From Balneolaceae bacterium (GTDB lineage Bacteria; Bacteroidota; Rhodothermia; Balneolales; Balneolaceae), in NCBI GenBank assembly GCA_003555185.1, contig PWFZ01000065.1, positions 1 through 20,145 on the forward strand: a stretch of DNA of 20,145 nt, in the 5' to 3' direction. Positions 7,207-13,872 of this stretch are shown one piece after another. A program made the position numbers and the translations under genes. The first letter of the stretch is position 1; every line of letters starts with the position of its first letter. The notes below the pieces were generated by a model. It was not told the origin of the DNA. It did no database searches and saw nothing but the letters and a program-made list of their open reading frames with translations.

Positions 7207-10200
7207 TTAACTGTTAATGGTTCGTTGAATCGAAATTTCGCAATCCTGACCCTCTATGTTCCACGACTTGATAAAGTCAGGTGCATCTAGGAGTTCAGAG
7301 TATACTTCTTCTGCTAATGTTTCTGTTTTTATACTTTCCAATCTTGCGGTGATCGCCTTTTCCAGATCTTCAGATCCGCTATATCCAATTTCAATACGGT
7401 CGGTCACTTCATAATCCGCTTCTTTCCGCATGTTTTGAACACGATTCATAAATTCCCTTGCCATTCCCTCCTGACGGAGTTCATCAGTTAGTTCAGTGTC
7501 TACCGCAACGGTTATTCCGTCTTGTGTTTCTACTGACCAACCTTCTAATCCCGTTCGTTGAATTTCAAGTTCAGAGCTACTAATTGTAACATCCTCACCA
7601 TCGTCCATTTCTAATTGAATACTGCCAACGCTCTCGAATTCAGTAATTTGATCACTGCTTAATTTACTAATTTTCCCGGCAACTGCCTTCATCCTTTTTC
7701 CAAGTCTTTTTCCTAACACAGGAAAGTTTGGTTTGGCCGTTTTGCTAACAATTCCAGAGTCATCATCAACAAACTGGATGTCTTTAACGTTAACTTCATC
7801 CAAAATAATATCTTTCACCGCTTCAACTACCGTCCGATCCTCTTCATTCATCGGCAAAATGATCTTGGCAAGCGGCTGACGCACATTTATATCGATCTGA
7901 TTCCTCACCCGAAGGACAAGTGTACTTATCGTCCTGGCTACATCCATCCGACGCTCGAGCTGTTTATCAATCGCCGTTTCCTCTACCGTTGGATAGAAAG
8001 ATAGATGAACAGATTTTTCGTCTTTTCCGGTAACTTCATTCAGTTTCTGGAAAAGCCACTCTCCCATATATGGGGCAATTGGGCTGATAATTTTTGAGAG
8101 GCTTGCAAGACACTCATAAAGTGTTTGGTAAGCAGCTGTTTTATTGAGGCTTTTTCCTTCTTTCCAGAAACGTCGCCTGTTTCTTCGAACATACCAGTTA
8201 CTCATTTCCTCAACAAACTGCTCAATTTCGCGGGCAGCTTTTGTGGGCTCATACTCTTCGAGGTGTTCATCAACAATTTTAATGACACTATTTAGGCGTG
8301 AAATTATCCAGCGATCCATTTCGGTCCGCTCCGCTTTTGGCAGTGTAGATCCCGAATAGGTAAACCCATCAATATTGGCGTACATTGCAAAGAATGAGTA
8401 CGTGTTTACAATGGTATTAAAAAACTTACGCTGTGTTTCCTGCAGTCCGTCTTCGCTAAACTTCAAATTCTCCCACGGCGATGAGTTGCTCATCATATAC
8501 CATCGAACAGTATCGGCACCATAATTCTGAATGACTTCGAAAGGTTCCACAGCATTACCTTTCGATTTACTCATTTTCTCACCGTTCTCATCAAGCACAA
8601 GCCCGTTAGAAACTACATTATTGTAGGCAGGCTTATCAAACAGCATCGTTCCGAGCGCATGAAGCGTATAGAACCAACCGCGTGTTTGATCTACACCTTC
8701 GGCGATAAAGTCGGCCGGGAAATTCTCTTTAAATTTATCCTTGTTCTCAAACGGATAATGCCACTGTGCCCACGGCATTGATCCTGAATCGAACCAAACA
8801 TCCAACAAATCAGGAACCCGAACCATCGTACCGCCATCGGGGGCATCCCAAGTTAATTCATCGATATAGGGACGGTGAAGGTCGATTTCATCCTTTTCCT
8901 TTAAGCCGGCTTTCTTTTTCAGTTCTTCTATGCTTCCGATGCACTCGATGTAATTGGGATCTTTATCACTCACCCAAATTGGAATGGGTGATCCCCAAAA
9001 TCGCTGACGTGAAACCGCCCAGTCAACATTATTTTCGAGCCACGTGCCAAAGCGTCCGGTTCCCGTACTTTCGGGCTTCCAGTTAATATTCTTGTTGTAA
9101 TCCACCATTTTCTGCTTTACCTCAGTAGTGCGTATGAACCACGACTCTACAGGATAAGACATCAACGGCGTACCTTTTCGCCAATCGAACGGATAGTTGT
9201 GCAAGAAAGTCTCGTGCTTATACATCAAGCCTTTTTCCTTAATAGCCCGGGATATTTCCTTATCGGCATCCTTAAACCACTGGCCGGCAAACTCTTCAAC
9301 ACGATCTTCGAACCGTCCTTCACGGGTCACCGGGTTAAACATGGGAATACCGTTTTTCTTGCCCGTTTCATAATCATCCGCACCAAAAGCCGGAGCCGTA
9401 TGAACCACACCCGTTCCATCTTCGGTAGTTACATAATCCGCTTCAATAACTCTCCACGCTTCTTTTTTATCAAACTCTTTAAAAGCGTAATCAAAAACGG
9501 GACTATATGTACGTCCTACTAATTCACTCCCTTTGTAGGATTCAACAATTTCGTAGTCGTGATCTATGGCATTCCCTATACTGTCTTTAGCAATGATGTA
9601 AAACTCCTCTTTCCCATCTTCCTCAACACGGATTTTTACATACTCAATGTTTTTACCTACAGCGAGCGCCATATTGGATATGATGGTCCACGGCGTGGTT
9701 GTCCAGGCTAAAAAGAATACATTTTCTTCACCATCTACCGGAAATTTTACATAGATAGAAGGATCCTGAGTTTCTTTGTACCCAAGGCTCACTTCATGAG
9801 ATGAGAGCACCGTTCCGCTGCCGGGTGAGTACCACTGAATTTTGTACCCTTTGTAGACTAAATTCTTTTCGTACAGCTGCTTAAAAGCCCACCATACTGA
9901 CTCTATGTAGTTATTTTCAAAAGTAATATAGGGCTCATCAAGATCAACCCAATAGGCCATTCTCTGGGTTAAATCGTCCCACAAATGCTTGTATTTAAGC
10001 ACACTTTCGCGGCACTTGGCGTTATACTCCGCGATGCCATACTCCTCAACCTGAGAGCGGCCTTCAAGGCCCAGCTCTTTTTCAATTTCAATTTCCACCG
10101 GCAGGCCATGGGTGTCCCATCCTCCTTTACGATCTACGCGAAATCCCTTCAGCGTTTTATAGCGACAAAAAAGATCCTTAACCGTCCGGGCCATCACATG

Positions 10201-10377
10201 GTGAATACCCGGCTTTCCGTTTGCTGTTGGAGGCCCTTCGTAAAAAGTAAAAGGAATACCATCTGCCCGTGAATCGAGACTTTCTTTAAAAATCTTGTTC
10301 TCTTTCCACCAGTTCAGTATTTCTACCTCAGCTTTAGGATATGCCAGCTGTTTAACTTCGTCGAATTTTTTACTCAT
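7207..10377 (-). CDS. ileS: Isoleucine--tRNA ligase with swapped HIGH motif (GIHH), IleRS2 type
   Basis: This cytoplasmic class I synthetase charges tRNA-Ile. The 1056-residue length fits the long IleRS2 branch. The Rossmann catalytic core starts at GPPTANGKPGIHHVMART (48-64). The signature HxGH is replaced by GIHH at 57-60, a swap of positions 1 and 3. GWDTHGLPVE lies at 86-95. The inserted editing domain spans about 215-410 and includes WTTTPWTIISN and GTGVVHTAPAFGADD. DVWFDSGSMPW (526-536) follows, then KMSKS at 601-605, intact. The anticodon-binding domain occupies about 680-830 (NWYVRRNRRRFW) and a C-terminal tRNA-interacting extension the rest. The GxHH form is known in some IleRS2 enzymes and was linked to extreme mupirocin resistance. 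There is no T-box. The gene is first of the operon with the DksA-like gene and lspA, and its ATG lies 15 bp inside a convincing N-terminus (MSKKFDEVKQLAYPKAE). Confidence 0.97.
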   Translation of the reverse strand: MSKKFDEVKQLAYPKAEVEILNWWKENKIFKESLDSRADGIPFTFYEGPPTANGKPGIHHVMARTVKDLFCRYKTLKGFRVDRKGGWDTHGLPVEIEIEKELGLEGRSQVEEYGIAEYNAKCRESVLKYKHLWDDLTQRMAYWVDLDEPYITFENNYIESVWWAFKQLYEKNLVYKGYKIQWYSPGSGTVLSSHEVSLGYKETQDPSIYVKFPVDGEENVFFLAWTTTPWTIISNMALAVGKNIEYVKIRVEEDGKEEFYIIAKDSIGNAIDHDYEIVESYKGSELVGRTYSPVFDYAFKEFDKKEAWRVIEADYVTTEDGTGVVHTAPAFGADDYETGKKNGIPMFNPVTREGRFEDRVEEFAGQWFKDADKEISRAIKEKGLMYKHETFLHNYPFDWRKGTPLMSYPVESWFIRTTEVKQKMVDYNKNINWKPESTGTGRFGTWLENNVDWAVSRQRFWGSPIPIWVSDKDPNYIECIGSIEELKKKAGLKEKDEIDLHRPYIDELTWDAPDGGTMVRVPDLLDVWFDSGSMPWAQWHYPFENKDKFKENFPADFIAEGVDQTRGWFYTLHALGTMLFDKPAYNNVVSNGLVLDENGEKMSKSKGNAVEPFEVIQNYGADTVRWYMMSNSSPWENLKFSEDGLQETQRKFFNTIVNTYSFFAMYANIDGFTYSGSTLPKAERTEMDRWIISRLNSVIKIVDEHLEEYEPTKAAREIEQFVEEMSNWYVRRNRRRFWKEGKSLNKTAAYQTLYECLASLSKIISPIAPYMGEWLFQKLNEVTGKDEKSVHLSFYPTVEETAIDKQLERRMDVARTISTLVLRVRNQIDINVRQPLAKIILPMNEEDRTVVEAVKDIILDEVNVKDIQFVDDDSGIVSKTAKPNFPVLGKRLGKRMKAVAGKISKLSSDQITEFESVGSIQLEMDDGEDVTISSSELEIQRTGLEGWSVETQDGITVAVDTELTDELRQEGMAREFMNRVQNMRKEADYEVTDRIEIGYSGSEDLEKAITARLESIKTETLAEEVYSELLDAPDFIKSWNIEGQDCEISIQRTINS

Positions 10378-10420
10378 ATAGAACGTGTTCGTTCTTTTTT
10401 AGGAAATTGGAAATAAGTGC

Positions 10421-10428
10421 CAAATATA
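10421..10428 (-). promoter_or_regulatory. Possible -7 element of the ileS operon promoter
   Basis: On the minus strand TATATTTG is an exact TAnnTTTG match, and like the tRNA-Val box it is followed by GGC. It would give a leader of roughly 35-40 nt to the ileS start. No TTG stands 17-23 bp upstream, so the -33 element is absent or poor. The remainder of the 270-bp gap to the phosphatase gene shows nothing else clear. Confidence 0.4.
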
Positions 10429-10647
10429 CGAAAATGAATGGAATGTATATAGCTATGTGAAGCTCATTTTTCCACGCCATCCAAATCAGCGAGCTAAGAT
10501 AGAGGGTGGCTTGATGAAAGTCAGGTTAGAAATTTGGTATATGTTATATTATATAATTTGATAATGTTTTTAAGCACTCACACTTGAATCCGGCAGTAAA
10601 TCAATCAATATTTACATTTAAACAAATATAAATCCAGATTAAAAGTC

Positions 10648-11166
10648 ATGCCCACCCCCTTTGAGAAGCCGATCACCAAAGAAGACCCTTTCAACCTCTG
10701 TTTTGTATGCCTTGGAAATATATGCCGAAGCCCAACCGCTGAGGGTGTTTTTCAGCATTTGGTAAAAGAGAGGGGGCTTGATCCTTATTTTTATGTCGAC
10801 TCAGCCGGAACCGGCGCCTATCATGTTGGTGAAGCTGCCAACAGCAAAAGTCAGGAAATGGCGAATAAACATGGCATTGAGCTGGATTCCCGGGCGAGGA
10901 AATTTGAACCGGATGACTTAAAGGAGTTCGATTTGATTCTTGCAATGGATCACGAAAACTTTGATAACCTCCAAAAACTGGACCTCAAAAATGAGTACTC
11001 CGGTAAATTATTTCTTATGCGGGAGTTTGATCCGAAGCCTGGAACGAAGGCGGTGCCCGATCCTTATTTTGGAGGAATGGATGGCTTTAAGGACGTGTAC
11101 GATATTGTGTACCGGAGTTGTGAGGCTTTATTAAATAAGCTGGAGAAGCAGATAGAGGAAGATTAA
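10648..11166 (+). CDS. Low-molecular-weight protein-tyrosine-phosphatase family protein
   Basis: The active-site loop CLGNICRS (Cys21 to Arg27, Cx5R) and the general-acid loop DPYFGG (Asp138) identify a complete LMW-PTP, in the usual order and at the usual spacing for a ~155-residue domain. About 15 extra residues lie at the N-terminus and a short acidic tail at the end. It has no signal peptide. Enzymes of this family remove phosphate from tyrosine. Those encoded next to fructosamine-kinase homologues were shown also to dephosphorylate protein-bound ribulosamine 5-phosphate. Since the next gene is such a kinase homologue, I favour a role in repairing ribose-5-phosphate-glycated protein. The absence of a tyrosine-kinase or capsule gene in the window agrees. 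The stop codon TAA is shared with the first copy of an intergenic repeat. No clear Shine-Dalgarno is present. Confidence 0.92.
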   Translation: MPTPFEKPITKEDPFNLCFVCLGNICRSPTAEGVFQHLVKERGLDPYFYVDSAGTGAYHVGEAANSKSQEMANKHGIELDSRARKFEPDDLKEFDLILAMDHENFDNLQKLDLKNEYSGKLFLMREFDPKPGTKAVPDPYFGGMDGFKDVYDIVYRSCEALLNKLEKQIEED

Positions 11167-11509
11167 CCACAAAGGGCACGAAGGACTCAAAGAGGAGTGG
11201 TTTGAGGAGTTAGGTTTGTTGGAATTTGAAGAGAGGTAGGATGTCGCCAAATTTTTGGAATATTTAACCACGGGGTGCGCGGGGGACACAGGGATATATA
11301 TGGACTGCTTTTTTTGAAGATGAAAGTTGGATCAAAAAGTATTAACCACAGCGACACGACGGTTTCACAGCGGTCACAGCGAAAATGTTTTTAATTAAAT
11401 ATAATGTAGAGCATTTTTAAAGTAAGTAGATCAACCATTAACCTTATATGTTGAATTTAAAGTTAGAAAAAACCTACCTCCCTTTGTGATCTTAGTGCCC
11501 TTTGTGGTT
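11163..11509. repeat. Cluster of four AACCACAAAG-type intergenic repeats
   Basis: The 357-bp gap between the phosphatase and the kinase homologue contains no gene. It holds four related units beginning TTAACCAC or AACCAC. Copy A (11163-11195) reads TTAACCACAAAGGGCACGAA then a second heptad-like block. Copy B (11264-11293) and copy C (11342-11384) are diverged and GC-rich variants in the same orientation. Copy D (11477-11509) is inverted and is the closest match to A. Within each unit a CACAAAG or CACGAAG-like word recurs every 9-10 bases. A and D could pair into a long stem enclosing the region. This resembles dispersed intergenic repeats seen across many Bacteroidota genomes. The first unit overlaps the phosphatase stop codon. 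Confidence 0.7.
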
Positions 11510-11523
11510 CCCCAAAAGCAAGT

Positions 11524-12390
11524 ATGAATATGATACCAAACGAAATTGTCGATTTTATTTCCCATTCGCTGGATTTCACGCTGCTGAACACCCGGTCGGT
11601 TTCCGGGGGGAGTATTAATCAGGCGGTAAAACTTTCTACAGATAAAGGAGATTTTTTTCTTAAGTGGAATAGAGATGCGCCGGATGATTTTTTTGAGAAG
11701 GAAGCGGAAGGGCTTGTTCATCTCCGAACGGCGAAATCTGACATCATCATACCTGAGGTGATGGCTGTGGGCCAACCGAAAAAGAAACTGCCCGGTTTTT
11801 TACTGATGGAGTTTATCAATGAGGGTTCAAGCGGGGACTCTTTTCATTTTGGCGCAGAACTGGCAAGGCTACATCAAACCAAAACCGAAACATTTGGGCT
11901 TGATGAGGACAACTATATTGGCAGCCTTCCGCAGAAAAATCATCGGCACGAACGCTGGGACTCTTTTTTCATCGAGGAGCGCATCAACCCGCAGTTGAAA
12001 ATGGCGATAGATTCGGGAAAAATGGGCGCAGATATACTTTCGAACTGGGGACAGCTCTCTTCTCAGCTTAAAGATCTTCTTCCACCCTGTGAGCCTTCCC
12101 TGCTGCATGGCGATTTATGGAGCGGTAATTATCTTTTTAACGAAGATGGAAAAGCTGTGCTGATTGATCCCGCAATCTATTACGGTCACCCGGAGATGGA
12201 TCTTGCCTTCAGCAAAATGTTTGGCGGGTTTTCGCAGGAATTTTATGATGGATATGAATCTGTTCAGCCTCTTGAACCGAGTTTTAATGGACGAATTGAC
12301 ATCTACAATCTCTACCCTCTTTTGGTTCACGTAAATCTTTTTGGTGGTGGATATATAAGGCAGGCAGTGCAGTTTTTGAAGCAATTCTGA
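11524..12390 (+). CDS. Fructosamine/ribulosamine 3-kinase family protein
   Basis: The 288-residue product has the aminoglycoside-phosphotransferase-like kinase fold of the FN3K family. It shows a P-loop-like SGGSINQA (28-35), ATP-binding Lys47 in FFLKW and Glu60 in EKEAEGL. The catalytic motif LLHGDLWSGN (193-202) has base Asp197, and IDPAIYYGHPEMDLA (214-228) has metal-binding Asp215. These are the family's diagnostic motifs. Characterised bacterial members mostly phosphorylate ribulosamines and erythrulosamines on proteins, which makes the sugar adduct fall off. Together with the LMW-PTP gene upstream this suggests a deglycation pathway. The P-loop cysteine that acts as a redox switch in many eukaryotic homologues is Ser30 here. 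A second ATG two codons in (11530) is equally possible as start, and no Shine-Dalgarno decides. The protein is soluble and cytoplasmic. Confidence 0.88.
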   Translation: MNMIPNEIVDFISHSLDFTLLNTRSVSGGSINQAVKLSTDKGDFFLKWNRDAPDDFFEKEAEGLVHLRTAKSDIIIPEVMAVGQPKKKLPGFLLMEFINEGSSGDSFHFGAELARLHQTKTETFGLDEDNYIGSLPQKNHRHERWDSFFIEERINPQLKMAIDSGKMGADILSNWGQLSSQLKDLLPPCEPSLLHGDLWSGNYLFNEDGKAVLIDPAIYYGHPEMDLAFSKMFGGFSQEFYDGYESVQPLEPSFNGRIDIYNLYPLLVHVNLFGGGYIRQAVQFLKQF

Positions 12391-12418
12391 TGGATAAACA
12401 ATATTCAATACTATAATC

Positions 12419-12448
12419 TGTTCTGAATTTGGTACATTTAATAGAACA
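12419..12448. promoter_or_regulatory. Inverted repeat before the toxin-antitoxin genes, possible operator
   Basis: TGTTCT at 12419-12424 and AGAACA at 12443-12448 form 6-bp arms separated by 18 bp. TACATTTA (12433-12440), seven of eight bases of the TAnnTTTG -7 box, sits between them, 21 bp before the next end and about 30 bp ahead of the antitoxin ATG. Antitoxins of the Phd/YefM family repress their own promoters through such dyads. The placement fits, but the arms are short. Confidence 0.35.
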
Positions 12449-12468
12449 ATCCTTAAAATGAATTTAAA

Positions 12469-12753
12469 ATGTCACACATTCAACTTGACCGAGATATTCG
12501 TTCTTTATCAGATTTCCGGGCTAATGCCGCATCATTTATTGAACGTGTTAAATCAGAACGCCGCCCCATTATTTTAACTCAGCATGGCAAAAGTTCTGCC
12601 GTACTCATTGATGTTGAAGACTATCAAAAAATGGTCGATAAAATTCAGTTGCTTGAAGAACTATCTGCGGCACGGGCAGAATTAGATAATGGCGAGGGAA
12701 TTAGTCACGATGAATTTTTTACAAAATTAAAATCTCAATATGCTAATTCATGA
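12469..12753 (+). CDS. Phd/YefM-family antitoxin
   Basis: The 94-residue product has the Phd/YefM pattern: an N-terminal DNA-binding part with DIRSLSDFRANAASFIERVKSE (9-30), then RRPIILTQHGKSSAVLIDVEDYQKMVDKI (31-59). A charged C-terminal tail (about 60-94) should wrap around and neutralise the toxin. The LTQHGKSSAVLID core is diagnostic. The gene overlaps the toxin by 4 nt (ATGA), giving translational coupling, and is preceded by an inverted repeat. No Shine-Dalgarno is visible, only the A-rich leader usual here. It represents the antitoxin half of a complete type II module. Confidence 0.92.
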   Translation: MSHIQLDRDIRSLSDFRANAASFIERVKSERRPIILTQHGKSSAVLIDVEDYQKMVDKIQLLEELSAARAELDNGEGISHDEFFTKLKSQYANS

Positions 12754-13040
12754 CGATTGTTTGGTCGCCCACAGCAAGAAACAAAATCCATGAAATTCTT
12801 GAGTACATCTCAAAAGACAACCCAAATGCAGCTATAACTCTCATTGACGAATTTAATGAGAAGGTCGAGAAATTAAAGAACCATCCGGAAGCAGGCAGGA
12901 TTGTTAGAGAAACAAAAAATGAAAAGATTCGAGAGCTCGTTGTTCACAAACATTATGGTGTAATTTACGAGATCACTGATGTGATTGAAATTTTAACAGT
13001 ACGACATTTCCGACAAGATTTTTCAGATACCAAATTATAG
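12750..13040 (+). CDS. RelE/ParE-superfamily toxin
   Basis: The 96-residue product begins MTIVWSPTARNKIHEILEYISKDNP, the typical first strand and helical hairpin of the RelE/ParE fold. It continues with HPEAGRIVRE (44-53), IRELVVHKHYGVIYEI (60-75) and ends with ILTVRHFRQDF (81-91), the position of the conserved terminal strand. RelE members cut mRNA on ribosomes and ParE members poison gyrase. The RxxxD-like VRHFRQD ending and the helical hairpin lean toward ParE, but sequence alone does not settle the target. Full length with no frameshift, so probably active. It ends only 11 bp before the next gene, so readthrough expression of that gene is likely. Confidence 0.9.
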   Translation: MTIVWSPTARNKIHEILEYISKDNPNAAITLIDEFNEKVEKLKNHPEAGRIVRETKNEKIRELVVHKHYGVIYEITDVIEILTVRHFRQDFSDTKL

Positions 13041-13051
13041 CCTCATTTTCC

Positions 13052-13789
13052 ATGAATAATCAAACCATCGTAAGCCTGGTACCCTCTTTGACCGAACTGC
13101 TGTTTGATCTTGGGCTGGGAGATCAGGTTGTAGGTAGAACCCGCTTCTGCATTCACCCAGAAAATGACGTGGAATCCGTCCCCATCATTGGCGGGACCAA
13201 AAACCCAAGAATAGATAAGATCAGATCCATCAAACCGGATCTTATCATTGCCAACCACGAAGAGAATCGTAAAGAGGACGTGGAAGAGCTTCAGAAGGAT
13301 TTCGAGGTCATGGTGACAGAAATTTCCACCATTGAAGAGGCGCTTTTTGGCATTCATCAAATCGGAAAACGATGTGATGTTGAAGGCCCGGCGAATGAAT
13401 TGATTGACGCTATACAGAGAGAGTTCGATAAAAAACCGGATGAGCCGACCTTATCGGTAGCCTATTTAATATGGAAAAGCCCGTGGATGACTGTGGGGAG
13501 CGACACTTATGTACACTCGGTTCTGTCGGAATGGAATATGGCGAATGTATTTGGAAATGAACGCCGCTACCCAAAAGTTTCGCTCGAACAGATGAATAGC
13601 CTTCATCCGGACGTTATTTTATTGAGCAGTGAGCCGTTTCCGTTTGTAGAGAAACACATTCAGGAAATTTCTGAGGCTTGCCCTAATTCGTCGGTTTTAT
13701 TGGTGGATGGAGAGTGGTTTAGCTGGTATGGATCAAGAATGCTTACCTCTTTTAAAAAACTGAACGCATTCCGACGGGCGATCAGCTGA
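13052..13789 (+). CDS. BtuF-like helical-backbone periplasmic-binding-family protein without signal peptide
   Basis: The 245-residue product matches the two-lobe PeripBP_2 / BtuF fold. SLVPSLTELLFDLGLGDQVVGRT (8-30) is the usual first motif of cobalamin- and siderophore-binding proteins. It is followed by VPIIGGTKNPRIDKIRSIKPDLIIAN (43-68), then TLSVAYLIWKSPWMTVGSDTYVHSVL and the second-lobe motif VSLEQMNSLHPDVILLSSEPFPF. The first residues MNNQTIVSLVP are already the mature domain, and upstream codons fall in the toxin gene, so there is no export signal or lipobox. The protein is thus probably cytoplasmic. No permease or ATPase genes are adjacent. The ligand is unknown: vitamin B12 or an iron complex is possible by family only. 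Such signal-less homologues are, as far as I recall, common in Bacteroidota and usually annotated as ABC substrate-binding proteins. Confidence 0.82.
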   Translation: MNNQTIVSLVPSLTELLFDLGLGDQVVGRTRFCIHPENDVESVPIIGGTKNPRIDKIRSIKPDLIIANHEENRKEDVEELQKDFEVMVTEISTIEEALFGIHQIGKRCDVEGPANELIDAIQREFDKKPDEPTLSVAYLIWKSPWMTVGSDTYVHSVLSEWNMANVFGNERRYPKVSLEQMNSLHPDVILLSSEPFPFVEKHIQEISEACPNSSVLLVDGEWFSWYGSRMLTSFKKLNAFRRAIS

Positions 13790-13872
13790 TTTGTAATAGT
13801 GAAAGCAAATCGGCCTTATCGAATACCATAAAGATTGTATATTCCGTTAGTTCATCGCAGACTCTATATATC

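Noticed and set aside
8144..10272. Several plus-strand frames of about 70-107 codons inside ileS
   Set aside because: They are antisense shadows of a strongly conserved gene with every expected motif on the minus strand.
10378..10647. T-box leader before ileS
   Set aside because: No T-box sequence or specifier stem is seen, and T-boxes are not expected in this phylum.
11163..11509. CRISPR array
   Set aside because: The four copies differ in sequence, spacing and orientation, and no cas genes are present.
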